From: DATKZS01 sp035527835 [NCBI: bacterium]
Lineage (GTDB): Bacteria; RBG-13-61-14
Length of the DNA: 16,267 nt
NCBI GenBank assembly: GCA_035527835.1
Contig: DATKZS010000131.1
Coordinates: 1 to 16,267, forward strand
Reading direction: 5' to 3'
A program made the translations under genes and the position numbers. Shown here in pieces: positions 10,156 to 16,239 of the stretch. The notes beneath the pieces are model-generated. The model searched no databases. It worked only from the letters and a program-made list of their open reading frames with translations, and was not told the DNA's origin. The first letter of the stretch is position 1; the number at the start of each line of letters is the position of its first letter.

Positions 10156-10390
10156 GGGTATTTGTGGGGTATTTGGGTATTTGGGGTCTGGACATTGGAC
10201 ATTATATTTGTTATGGCTCTCGTTTTTTTATGAGCTTGCAAGAGGCCTTGCAAGGATTTGGTGGCTGGCGCCAACTTAATTCAAATCGGATTTGCCTCAT
10301 TGCTCTCTTCTAATTCCGGGGACACCATCCATCACTCTCATGCTTCCCCTCCATCCTCCTCTCTCCCGCTCGGCGCGGACCATGTGAAAG
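10156..10390. other. Non-coding DNA with TTTGGGG-like tract
   Basis: No gene seen. Positions 10157-10190 are a G/T-rich run of the kind GGTATTTGTGGGGTATTT, followed by GGACATTGGACATT. The tract marks the broken end of the transposase remnant. The remainder is unremarkable. Confidence 0.5.
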
Positions 10391-10675
10391 CCCGATTGAT
10401 CGGGTTTTGCTATGGCATACAGGCCCGCCATTTATGGCGGGTGGCGAGGGCCGGCAGGGTCGGAGGAGGGCGTTTTAATGTCTTTCCCTCCAGGCTTGCA
10501 GGAGCGACTTTAGTCGCGACCGCTTCTCCTCCCCGAAATCCCGGAGGCCGTATGGATAAATCCCATCTTACGAGAACCCCGTTAAAACGGGGTCCAGGCA
10601 CGGGTTGCAAACCCGTGCTCCCACCCGCGCTGAAGCACGGGCCTATACCAAGGCCCAAGGCCGCTAAACCGGCCT
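10391..10675. repeat. Array of at least six short perfect hairpins
   Basis: Successive short stems with tiny loops are: CCCGAT-tg-ATCGGG (10391-10404); CCCGCCAT-tt-ATGGCGGG (10424-10441); GCGACT-tt-AGTCGC (10504-10517); ACCCCGTT-aa-AACGGGGT (10576-10593); GCACGGGTT-gca-AACCCGTGC (10598-10618); GGGCCT-atacca-AGGCCC (10639-10656); and AGGCCG-ctaaac-CGGCCT (10658-10675). The stems differ in sequence but share architecture (6-9 bp, loop 2-6 nt). No coding potential was seen. Confidence 0.75.
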
Positions 10676-10830
10676 CCCCCTGTCCTCAGGCATCCGCTCG
10701 GTTCCCATCAGCCCCATTATACATTCCTATATTACCCTGTCAAGGGGAGAAGAGGGTTTACAGTTTGTACAGTTTGGGGTTTGGGGTTGGAAGAGGGTCT
10801 GCCTCCTCATTTTTCGCGCCCTGTTTTATA

Positions 10831-11017
10831 AACCCCGCAAGGGGTGGCAACGTGAGTAGCCGTAGGTGCAACCTACGGAACAGCGCCCACCGGGGTATCA
10901 ACCCTGAAGATGTTGAACCAAAAGCGGCGGCGAGGTGCGACCCCTTCAGGGTCTGGTGTCGTGCGCCTTTCCGGGGGTTTCACCACCCGGCTACTCACAT
11001 CATTGCCCTTCGGGGAA
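10831..11017. repeat. Composite stem-loop element bounded by an 11-bp inverted repeat
   Basis: GTGAGTAGCCG (10852-10862) and CGGCTACTCAC (10988-10998) are perfect inverted copies. The flanks are also related: CCCCGCAAGGGG on the left, and CCCTTCGGGG on the right. Inside lie CCGTAGGT-gca-ACCTACGG (10860-10878), GGGT-atca-ACCC (10893-10904), GACCC-cttca-GGGTC (10939-10953) and CCGGGGGT-ttcacc-ACCCGG (10971-10990). This looks like a multi-branched structured repeat or RNA of about 190 nt. There is no open frame of note. Confidence 0.7.
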
Positions 11018-11124
11018 AGATTAAACAAGGTTCTGATCCCTTATTTGCCTGGGTCCTCTCTTCGAACCCCAAACCCTTCCCCTCCCCGACATACGACCTG
11101 CCACCTACTACCTACTCTCCTCAA

Positions 11125-11645
11125 AAGCATTACTTTTTTTCCTCCGGGGTGCGACCATTTTACTATATATAGGAGGGCTTTTTTCCGGGGGGAGGAATGA
11201 GGAGGGAAGCAAGAAGCAGGAAGTAAGAATCAAGAATCAAGGTTCGAGTTTGGGGCGCGGGTGACGGAGATACGAAGGCGGGGAGGTGAGAAGATTGTGA
11301 GGCGGGTTCTACGAAATATTTTATTGTCAAGTTGCGCTCAACATTTTGGGCGGCAATTCCGTGGCCTTTCTTGTGGCCTAAAGTTCAGACGCGGCTGGCC
11401 TAAAGTTCGGACGCGGCTGGCCCAAAGTTCGGACATGGGTGGCCGGAGGGTCGGCCGCGGGTGGCCTGACGTCCAGGCCACGGAGGGTCTGAATTGGGCC
11501 AGGCTAAGTGGGGCGGAACAATGGAAGTCACTGAAAAGATAGGGGCGGGTTTTTCAAGAATAGCGGCGGGAGCGCGAGGTGGCCCAAGCTTTAGGCCGGC
11601 AAACTGCCAATTAGCGAAAAAACAGTGGTTGCATTTTCCCGGGCC
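11125..11645 (+). repeat. Left copy of a ~0.5-kb inverted repeat flanking nrdJ
   Basis: This block is homologous to the reverse complement of 15175-15636. Shared landmarks in order are: AGCATTACTTTTTTTCC (about 11127), CTATATATAGG (11163-11173), GTGAGGCGGG (11297-11306), TTCCGTGGCCTTTCTTGTGG, five 22-bp tandem units (11375-11484), GCGGCGGGAGCG (about 11563) and GGTTGCATTTT near 11637. In the 150 ungapped bases from 11297 I count 20 mismatches (about 87% identity). The stretch 11174-11290 is unrelated to the other copy. An open frame crosses the block but shows no sign of protein selection. Confidence 0.85.
11375..11484 (+). repeat. Five 22-bp tandem repeat units (left copy)
   Basis: Units begin at 11375, 11397, 11419, 11441 and 11463, each opening with GGCC. 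The best-preserved units read GGCCYAAAGTTCRGACRYGG, and the last two are more diverged. There is no spacer between units, so this is not a CRISPR array. The same number and order of units is present at 15345-15454 on the other strand. Confidence 0.9.
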
Positions 11646-11713
11646 GGGCGGCGTCAAAAAGAGAGACCGGATGAACAGGATGAAGGATAGAAAACAATCG
11701 TCGCCTTTCGAGG

Positions 11714-11746
11714 CAAAAACAACGTTCCCGCCCGCGGGAAGGCGGA
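11714..11746 (-). terminator. Possible terminator after the 35-aa peptide gene
   Basis: On the minus strand CCGCC (within 11746-11741) can pair with GGCGG (11732-11728), and a T-rich stretch TTGTTTTT follows (11721-11714). The stem is only about 5 bp, so the call is tentative. The position, about 30 nt after the stop at 11775, is right for the end of the nrdJ transcript. Confidence 0.35.
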
Positions 11747-11774
11747 CGGGGACCCTGGGCGCGAGGCTTGAGGG

Positions 11775-11882
11775 TTATTTCTTTTGGGTGGCCTTTCCGC
11801 CGCACCGGCAGCCGCATGATTTTTTGGCCGCCTTCTTGGCGGGCTTCTTGGCCGCTTTCTTGGCTGTTTTCTTCGCTGGCAT
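11775..11882 (-). CDS. 35-aa Lys/Ala-rich peptide with Cys-rich CGCRCGG tail
   Basis: A very small gene. ATG at 11882-11880 follows an AAAGGAGG site with 7 nt spacing, and TAA lies at 11777-11775. The first 21 residues are made of AKK/AAKK repeats (PAKKTAKKAAKK, then PAKKAAKK), like the tails of bacterial histone H1-like proteins. Then comes SCGCRCGG with three Cys, and a basic end KATQKK. The basic half could bind nucleic acid, and the Cys cluster could bind metal or act in redox; both are inference. It sits about 100 nt downstream of nrdJ on the same strand, separated by a TTTGTGG hairpin, and may be translated from the nrdJ mRNA. A perfect ribosome-binding site and the repetitive codon pattern support it. 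No function is known to me. Confidence 0.75.
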   Translation of the reverse strand: MPAKKTAKKAAKKPAKKAAKKSCGCRCGGKATQKK

Positions 11883-11906
11883 TTTCCGGTCCTCCTTTTT
11901 TCTTCA

Positions 11907-11983
11907 GGGGTTTGTGGTTTGTTGTTTGTGGTTTGTAGTTAACATTCCATCCAACCACAAACCCAAAACCGCAAACCACAAAC
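11907..11983. repeat. TTTGTGG nested inverted repeat at the nrdJ 3' end
   Basis: GTTTGTGGTTTG occurs twice (11910-11921, 11924-11935). Its complement CAAACCACAAAC occurs at 11972-11983, with a near-copy CAACCACAAAC at 11952-11962. The arms can fold into one long hairpin ending 3 nt from the nrdJ stop. It separates nrdJ from the 35-aa gene and could terminate or stabilise the nrdJ message. Confidence 0.7.
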
Positions 11984-11985
11984 TC

Positions 11986-14631
11986 TTAACATTTGGTGAA
12001 GCCGCAGAGTTGGCAGGTCATGCATCCTTCCTTGTACTCGACTGGTCCTCCGCAGTCGGGGCACATGGCGATGGATACGGTGACTTGAGGGTCGGCGTCG
12101 GGCGGCGTGATCTGGGTGTGTTGCGGCTCGGTTCGGGCGTTGACGGCGCCGGCGGGTTCGGTCTCGCCGATCTTCTTGGAGCCGTTCTTTTTATAGGACG
12201 GATAGGTCTCGATGGCCTTGGCGATGGCGTCGGCGCAGGAGTGGATCTTCTTTCCGTTCTCCCACCAGGTCATCTGGGGGCAGGAGATGCCCTTCAACTG
12301 TCTGACTATCTCCTCGGCCTTCATGCCGGCGCGCAACGCGAGGGAGATGAGGCGGGAGACGGCCTCGGCCTGGCTGGCCGCGCAGCCGCCGGCCTTGCCC
12401 ATGTTGGTGAAGACCTCGAACAGCCCGTGCTCGTCCTCGTTGATGGTGACGTAGAGCGAGCCGCATCCGGTGGGCATCTTGCGGGTCCGGCCCTGGACCA
12501 TGTCCATGCGGGGCCGGGGCTTGAGCTCGCCGCGCGCGTGCTCCGTCTCCACATCCTCTTGCTTGTCCACCGACAGCACCTGGTTCTCGCGCGAGCCGTC
12601 GCGGTAGACGGTCACGCCCTTGCAGCCCAGGCGGTAGGCCATCTCGTAAACCTTGGCGATTTCGTCGGGGGTGGCGTCTTTTTGGAAGTTCACGGTCTTG
12701 GACACGGCGTTGTCGGTGTATTTCTGGAAGGCGGCCTGCATGCGCACGTGCCAGTCGGGCGTGATGTCCATGGCGGTGACAAAGAGCTTGCGCACGTCCT
12801 CCGGGATCTCGTCGAGGTCGCGCAGCGAGCCCTTCTTGGCCACCTTCTTCATCAGGGCCTCCGAGTAAAAGCCCTGCTCGCGGGCGATGGCCTCGAAGTA
12901 GGGGTTGACCTCGGCCAGCTCGTCGTTGTCCATGCAGGTGCGGACGTAGGAGATGGCGAAGTAGGGCTCGACGCCGGAGGATGCGCCGGCGATGATGGAG
13001 ATGGTTCCGGTGGGCGCGATGGTGGTGACGGTGGCGTTTCGAAGCGGCGGCTGGCCCGGCTCGTCGTAGATCGAGCCCTCGAACGCCGGGAACGGCCCGC
13101 GCTTTTCGGCCAGCGCCGCGCTCTCCTTGCGGCCCTCGTCGCGGATGAAGAGCATCACGTCCTCCGCGAGCTGGGTGGCCTCGCTCGAATTGTACGGGAT
13201 GCCGAGCTGCACCAGCATGTCGGCCCAGCCCATGATCCCGAGGCCGATCTTGCGGTTTTTCTTGGTCGTCTCCTCGATCTGGGGCAGCGGGTATTTGTTG
13301 GCGTCAATGACGTTGTCGAGGAAATGGACGCTGGTATTGACCACTTGGGCCAGCTTGTCCCAGTTGATCTTGCCGCTCGAGACGACCTTGGCCAGGTTGA
13401 TCGAGCCGAGGTTGCAGGACTCGTACGGGAGCAGGGGCTGCTCGCCGCAGGGGTTGGTGGACTCGATGCGGCCCTGGTTCGGAGTCGGGTTATCGGCGTT
13501 GAGGCGGTCCAGGAAGACGATGCCGGGCTCGCCGGTCTTCCAGGCCGCGTCCACGATCTCCTTCCAGACTTTTTGGGCGGGCAGCTTGCTCACGGGCTCG
13601 TGCGTGCGCGGACTATGCAGGTCATACTCGGCGTCATCCTCCACCGCCCGCATGAACTCCTCGGTCAGGCCCACCGAGATGTTGAAATTGGTGAGCTTGG
13701 TCGTGTCCTGCTTGCATACGATGAAGTCCTCGATGTCCGGGTGGTCCACGTTCAAGATGCCCATGTTGGCGCCGCGGCGGGTGCCGCCCTGCTTGATTTC
13801 CTCGGTGGCCGAGTCGAACACGCGCATGAAGCTGATCGGGCCGGAGGCCACGCCGCGGGTCGTGTTGACCACGTCGTTTTTGGGCCGGAGCCGCGAGAAG
13901 GAGAACCCGGTGCCGCCGCCGGACTTGTGGATCATGGCCGTGTGCTTGACCGCCTCGAAGATCGAGTCCAGCGAGTCGTCCACCGGGATCACGAAGCAGG
14001 CCGAGAGCTGGCCGAGCTCGCGGCCGGCGTTCATCAGGGTCGGCGAGTTGGGCACGAACTCGAACGCGGTCATCATCTGGTAGAACTCGTCCTCCAGCGC
14101 CTTCACGTCCGCGTCCGGGTCGTAAATCCGGTCAATCTGGGCGATCACGCGCGCCACCCGCCGGAACATGTTCTGCGGCTTCTCGATCGGGTTGCCGTTG
14201 TAGTCCTTCTTCAGGTAGCGCCGCTCCAGCACCCGCCGCGCGTTCTCCGAGATCGCGAACTCGGGCTCATCGAAAAACTGGTCCTTGTCCTGGTCTTTTT
14301 CGCTCATGGAGTCGAACCGGAGCTTAAGCTCCTGAACCTTGGATTCAACCAAGTCCTTCACCAGCTCGTCGGAAAGCTCCCGGATGTTCTGGCTCTTGAT
14401 CTCCTTGTTCACTTCCGCCACGCACTCCGTGGCCTGCTCCAGCGAGAATTCCATCTCCCGGATCAGAGCCTCGATTATCTTCTTCTCATCCAAGCTGGCG
14501 ATGGTTTTCATTTTTTCCGGCTTGGCCCCGGCGTCGCCGCCGTTGCCGTTGCCCTTCGCGGGCTTTACTTCCTTGGTGGTTTCCTTGGAGGGTTTTTGAG
14601 CTTCAGCACGATCTTCCGCTTTCATCGCCAT
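11986..14631 (-). CDS. nrdJ: Class II (adenosylcobalamin-dependent) ribonucleoside-diphosphate reductase
   Basis: An 881-aa cytosolic enzyme making deoxyribonucleotides with a B12-derived radical. Numbered from the Met at 14631, the active site shows Asn393, thiyl Cys395 and Glu397 in NPCGEQ. The redox pair is Cys212 (LSACFVIP) and Cys406 (SCNLGSIN). GGGTGFSFSRLRP and GTRRGANMG are catalytic-barrel signatures. A TSCPD domain follows (PTGCGSLYVTINEDEHG to GISCP). The end is a Cys-rich ribbon CPDCGG, CMTCQLCGFTKC, which in this family relays reducing equivalents. The first ~75 residues are charged and Lys/Glu-rich. The frame is open from 14664; ATGs at 14634, 14631 and 14625 compete. The AAAGGA at 14641-14636 gives spacers of 1, 4 and 10 nt, so 14631 or 14625 is likelier. 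No class I or III nrd gene is in the window. Confidence 0.93.
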   Translation of the reverse strand: MAMKAEDRAEAQKPSKETTKEVKPAKGNGNGGDAGAKPEKMKTIASLDEKKIIEALIREMEFSLEQATECVAEVNKEIKSQNIRELSDELVKDLVESKVQELKLRFDSMSEKDQDKDQFFDEPEFAISENARRVLERRYLKKDYNGNPIEKPQNMFRRVARVIAQIDRIYDPDADVKALEDEFYQMMTAFEFVPNSPTLMNAGRELGQLSACFVIPVDDSLDSIFEAVKHTAMIHKSGGGTGFSFSRLRPKNDVVNTTRGVASGPISFMRVFDSATEEIKQGGTRRGANMGILNVDHPDIEDFIVCKQDTTKLTNFNISVGLTEEFMRAVEDDAEYDLHSPRTHEPVSKLPAQKVWKEIVDAAWKTGEPGIVFLDRLNADNPTPNQGRIESTNPCGEQPLLPYESCNLGSINLAKVVSSGKINWDKLAQVVNTSVHFLDNVIDANKYPLPQIEETTKKNRKIGLGIMGWADMLVQLGIPYNSSEATQLAEDVMLFIRDEGRKESAALAEKRGPFPAFEGSIYDEPGQPPLRNATVTTIAPTGTISIIAGASSGVEPYFAISYVRTCMDNDELAEVNPYFEAIAREQGFYSEALMKKVAKKGSLRDLDEIPEDVRKLFVTAMDITPDWHVRMQAAFQKYTDNAVSKTVNFQKDATPDEIAKVYEMAYRLGCKGVTVYRDGSRENQVLSVDKQEDVETEHARGELKPRPRMDMVQGRTRKMPTGCGSLYVTINEDEHGLFEVFTNMGKAGGCAASQAEAVSRLISLALRAGMKAEEIVRQLKGISCPQMTWWENGKKIHSCADAIAKAIETYPSYKKNGSKKIGETEPAGAVNARTEPQHTQITPPDADPQVTVSIAMCPDCGGPVEYKEGCMTCQLCGFTKC

Positions 14632-14724
14632 CATGTCCTTTCCCGAGTTTCGGCAACACTCCACTTATACCGGTTCCACCCGTTCCCCTTGTTGACAAAC
14701 GACTCTATGGCTAAAGATAATAAA

Positions 14725-14743
14725 GCCGGCCAGAGTTGCCGGC
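14725..14743 (-). promoter_or_regulatory. GCCGGC hairpin with T-rich tail in the nrdJ leader (possible attenuator)
   Basis: GCCGGC (14743-14738) and GCCGGC (14730-14725) pair around AACTCTG on the minus strand and are followed by TTTATTATCTTT. It lies about 20 nt after the predicted transcription start and 90 nt before the start codon. The layout is that of a weak intrinsic terminator or attenuator. No cobalamin riboswitch core was recognised in this leader. Confidence 0.45.
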
Positions 14744-14770
14744 CGTGTTGCTGCGTAGTGTACGAGCATA

Positions 14771-14798
14771 ATCATACCACCAGATGTTGTGCTGTCAA
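14771..14798 (-). promoter_or_regulatory. nrdJ promoter, sigma70 type with NrdR-box-like spacer
   Basis: On the minus strand a perfect TTGACA (14798-14793) and TATGAT (14776-14771) are 16 bp apart, with an extended -10 TGG. The start would be near 14764, about 130 nt before the nrdJ ATG. The spacer itself, GCACAACATCTGGTGG (14792-14777), matches 11 of 16 positions of the NrdR-box consensus acaCwAtATaTwGtgt, including all its capital positions. Confidence 0.75.
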
Positions 14799-14817
14799 GA
14801 GAAAAATTTAAATATTT

Positions 14818-14901
14818 TTATCCACAAATAAATAGCAAAGCATTACAATTACTTATCATTCTTCCCCACAGGTGAAAATGGTGTGCACCGACTGTGGACA
14901 A
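14818..14901. promoter_or_regulatory. DnaA-box cluster in AT-rich DNA upstream of nrdJ
   Basis: TTATCCACA (14818-14826) is a perfect DnaA box. TGTGGACAA (14893-14901) is the reverse of TTGTCCACA, one mismatch from TTWTNCACA. TTCCCCACA (14862-14870) is a weaker match. AT-rich DNA (14801-14820) lies next to the first box, about 20 bp upstream of the nrdJ -35. This may be a DnaA-controlled nrd promoter, as known for Escherichia coli nrdAB, or a piece of a replication origin. Confidence 0.5.
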
Positions 14902-15174
14902 AATTTTAATGAAGATCATAAGGGCAATTTGCAAGTTAGAGAGCATATCTAAACCAATGGATCAGGACATGCAACTATCATCTCAATTTAACATAACTTT
15001 AACCATCCAGCCACCCCTCCCAAGGGCTGCGGGCGCCCTCACCCGCAGACCCCTCCCCGGCCCTCCATGCCGCCTTAAAAGTATCTTTCCTCCCCCCGCA
15101 AGATAACATGCAAGAATCATTAAAATATCATAAGAAATTGTAACCCGTCCCGCCCGCGCGCGCATTTCAAGCAC
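14902..15174. other. Non-coding DNA between the DnaA-box region and the right inverted repeat
   Basis: No gene, RNA or strong promoter seen. The first half is AT-rich. The second half (15005-15105) is strongly C-rich on the + strand. Confidence 0.5.
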
Positions 15175-15636
15175 GGCCAGAAAAATGCAACCGCCGCCTT
15201 TTCTCTAATGCGCCTTCACCTGGCCTAAAACCCAGGCCACGAAAGCAGTTTCCGAAAAAATTATCGCTCCCGCCGCGATCGGTCCTTTTAAAAATCCGGG
15301 GCTTATAAAACCGCGGCCTGATTTTCAAGGCCTGAAAAACCGGCTCCGCGGCCCGGATCCTGGACCACCCGCGTCCGGACTTTGGGCCACCCGCGTCCGA
15401 ACCCTGGGCCACCAGTGTCCGAACTTTAGGCCAGCCGTGTCCGAACTTTAGGCCACAAGAAAGGCCACGGAATTCCGGCCCCAAATGTTGAGCGCGAATT
15501 GACAAGAAAATATTTTGTCGAGCCCGCCTCACCATCTCCTCCTCTCTTTAACCACAAACCACAAACCCCAAACCACAAACCTCTCCTATATATAGGAAAC
15601 ATGTCGCAGGCAAAAGGAAAAAAAGTAATGCTCTTA
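15175..15636 (-). repeat. Right copy of the ~0.5-kb inverted repeat flanking nrdJ
   Basis: Read on the minus strand from 15636, it repeats the landmarks of 11125-11645 in the same order: GAGCATTACTTTTTTTCC, CCTATATATAGG (15596-15585), GTGAGGCGGG (15532-15523), GTGGCCTTTCTTGTGG, five 22-bp units, GCGGCGGGAGCG and GGTTGCATTTTT. The segment 15541-15584 is a C-rich CCACAAA tract not matched in the left copy. The pair is in opposite orientation and brackets about 3.5 kb containing nrdJ and the 35-aa gene. Confidence 0.85.
15345..15454 (-). repeat. Five 22-bp tandem repeat units (right copy)
   Basis: Units on the minus strand start at 15454, 15432, 15410, 15388 and 15366. The first two open GGCCTAAAGTTCGGACAC, the next are GGCCCAGGGTTCGGACGC and GGCCCAAAGTCCGGACGC, and the last is diverged. 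The unit count equals that of the left copy, so expansion predates the duplication. Confidence 0.9.
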
Positions 15637-15642
15637 AAGAAA

Positions 15643-15677
15643 GGTTTGGGGTTTGAGGTTTGGGGTTTGAGGTTTAG
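15643..15677 (+). repeat. GGTTTGGGGTTTGAGG tandem tract
   Basis: About 35 nt of alternating GGTTTGGG and GTTTGAGG heptad-like units on the + strand. Its C-rich counterpart (AACCACAAACCCC type) lies at 15550-15582. With at least four G-runs on one strand, it could form a G-quadruplex. No coding role is evident. Confidence 0.7.
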
Positions 15678-15894
15678 TCCCGGAGGGACATCCGGACATT
15701 AGCCCAGGAATTCATTCCTGGGACCAGCGACGACAACAATGCCTTCAAGCCCCGGCAGGGGCGGCAGAGATAGAGGCGGCCGGTGAAAGCAGCGCCGGCT
15801 GAACCTCCATCATCCCTCCGGGATTCGCGCTCTCAGGGCCGAATTCATCCCGGCGATGAATCGCCGGGCTATTCTCCGCGATCCCGCCGGGATC
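15677..15894. repeat. Short-hairpin array, right end
   Basis: Four stems with tiny loops: GTCCC-gga-GGGAC (15677-15689), CCCAGGAAT-tc-ATTCCTGGG (15703-15722), CCCGGCGAT-ga-ATCGCCGGG (15849-15868) and GATCCC-gcc-GGGATC (15880-15894). The architecture is that of the 10391-10675 array. No credible open frame crosses it. Confidence 0.7.
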
Positions 15895-15958
15895 AGAAGG
15901 CCAAAGCATGCTTGATTGAAGCTTGGGTATTGAACCCCAAACTTTTTCATTTTTCCGC

Positions 15959-15988
15959 TTGACAATACAATAACCGAATCGGTACAAT
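15959..15988 (+). promoter_or_regulatory. Sigma70-type promoter with no protein gene downstream
   Basis: TTGACA (15959-15964) and TACAAT (15983-15988) are 18 bp apart: a perfect -35 and a -10 one base from TATAAT. The following 280 nt contain hairpins but no convincing open frame, so the transcript may be non-coding, or its gene may lie beyond the window. Confidence 0.55.
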
Positions 15989-16011
15989 GGCGATGGGAGA
16001 GAATCGTCCGC

Positions 16012-16239
16012 CCTGAAAGGGCAATCATAAAATAGCCCAGGGTTGACCCGCCCGGCGGGGCTGCCCTGGGAAAACAGGCGCCCAAGCCATTGTACCCTGT
16101 AAGGGTTACATATTTATCACGGCCCAGGGTTGTGGCGCCCTGGAATCATGCAAAAGGCGGTAGGACAGACATTCTTGTCTGTCCGGTCGCGTGGTGCACA
16201 TGCAGGGCGTGGTGGACAGGCAGGAATGCCTATCCTACC
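16012..16239 (+). repeat. Structured repeat cluster at the right edge, possible ncRNA
   Basis: Stems include GCCCT-gaa-AGGGC (about 16012-16024), CCCAGGG with CCCTGGG (16036-16042 and 16064-16070), ACCCT-gta-AGGGT (16094-16106), CCAGGG with CCCTGG (about 16124-16143), GGACAGAC-attctt-GTCTGTCC (16163-16184) and GGACAGGCA-ggaa-TGCCTATCC (16214-16235, one mismatch). The last two are bracketed by GGTAGGA and TCCTACC (16159-16165, 16233-16239). The cluster follows the promoter at 15959-15988. No protein is evident. Confidence 0.55.

Noticed and set aside
11375-11484. CRISPR array
   Set aside because: The 22-bp units are contiguous with no unique spacers, and no cas gene is present.
11261-11542. 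93-aa frame, and its counterpart at 15167-15535, as a protein family
   Set aside because: The peptides look similar only because the DNA repeat is similar; mismatches are not concentrated at third codon positions.
14635-14770. Cobalamin riboswitch in the nrdJ leader
   Set aside because: No B12-box-like conserved core was recognised. Only a GCCGGC hairpin is visible, and B12 riboswitches usually control the B12-independent reductase instead.
11494-14811. 1105-aa + strand open frame antisense to nrdJ
   Set aside because: It is the complement of a well-conserved nrdJ. The product is low-complexity (Gly, His, Val, Leu, Asp) with no domain; GC-rich codons commonly keep the antisense frame open.
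15601-15702. 33-aa frame starting MSQAKGKK in the right repeat
   Set aside because: The ATG is absent from the matching position of the left copy, and the frame runs through the GGTTTGGGG tract.
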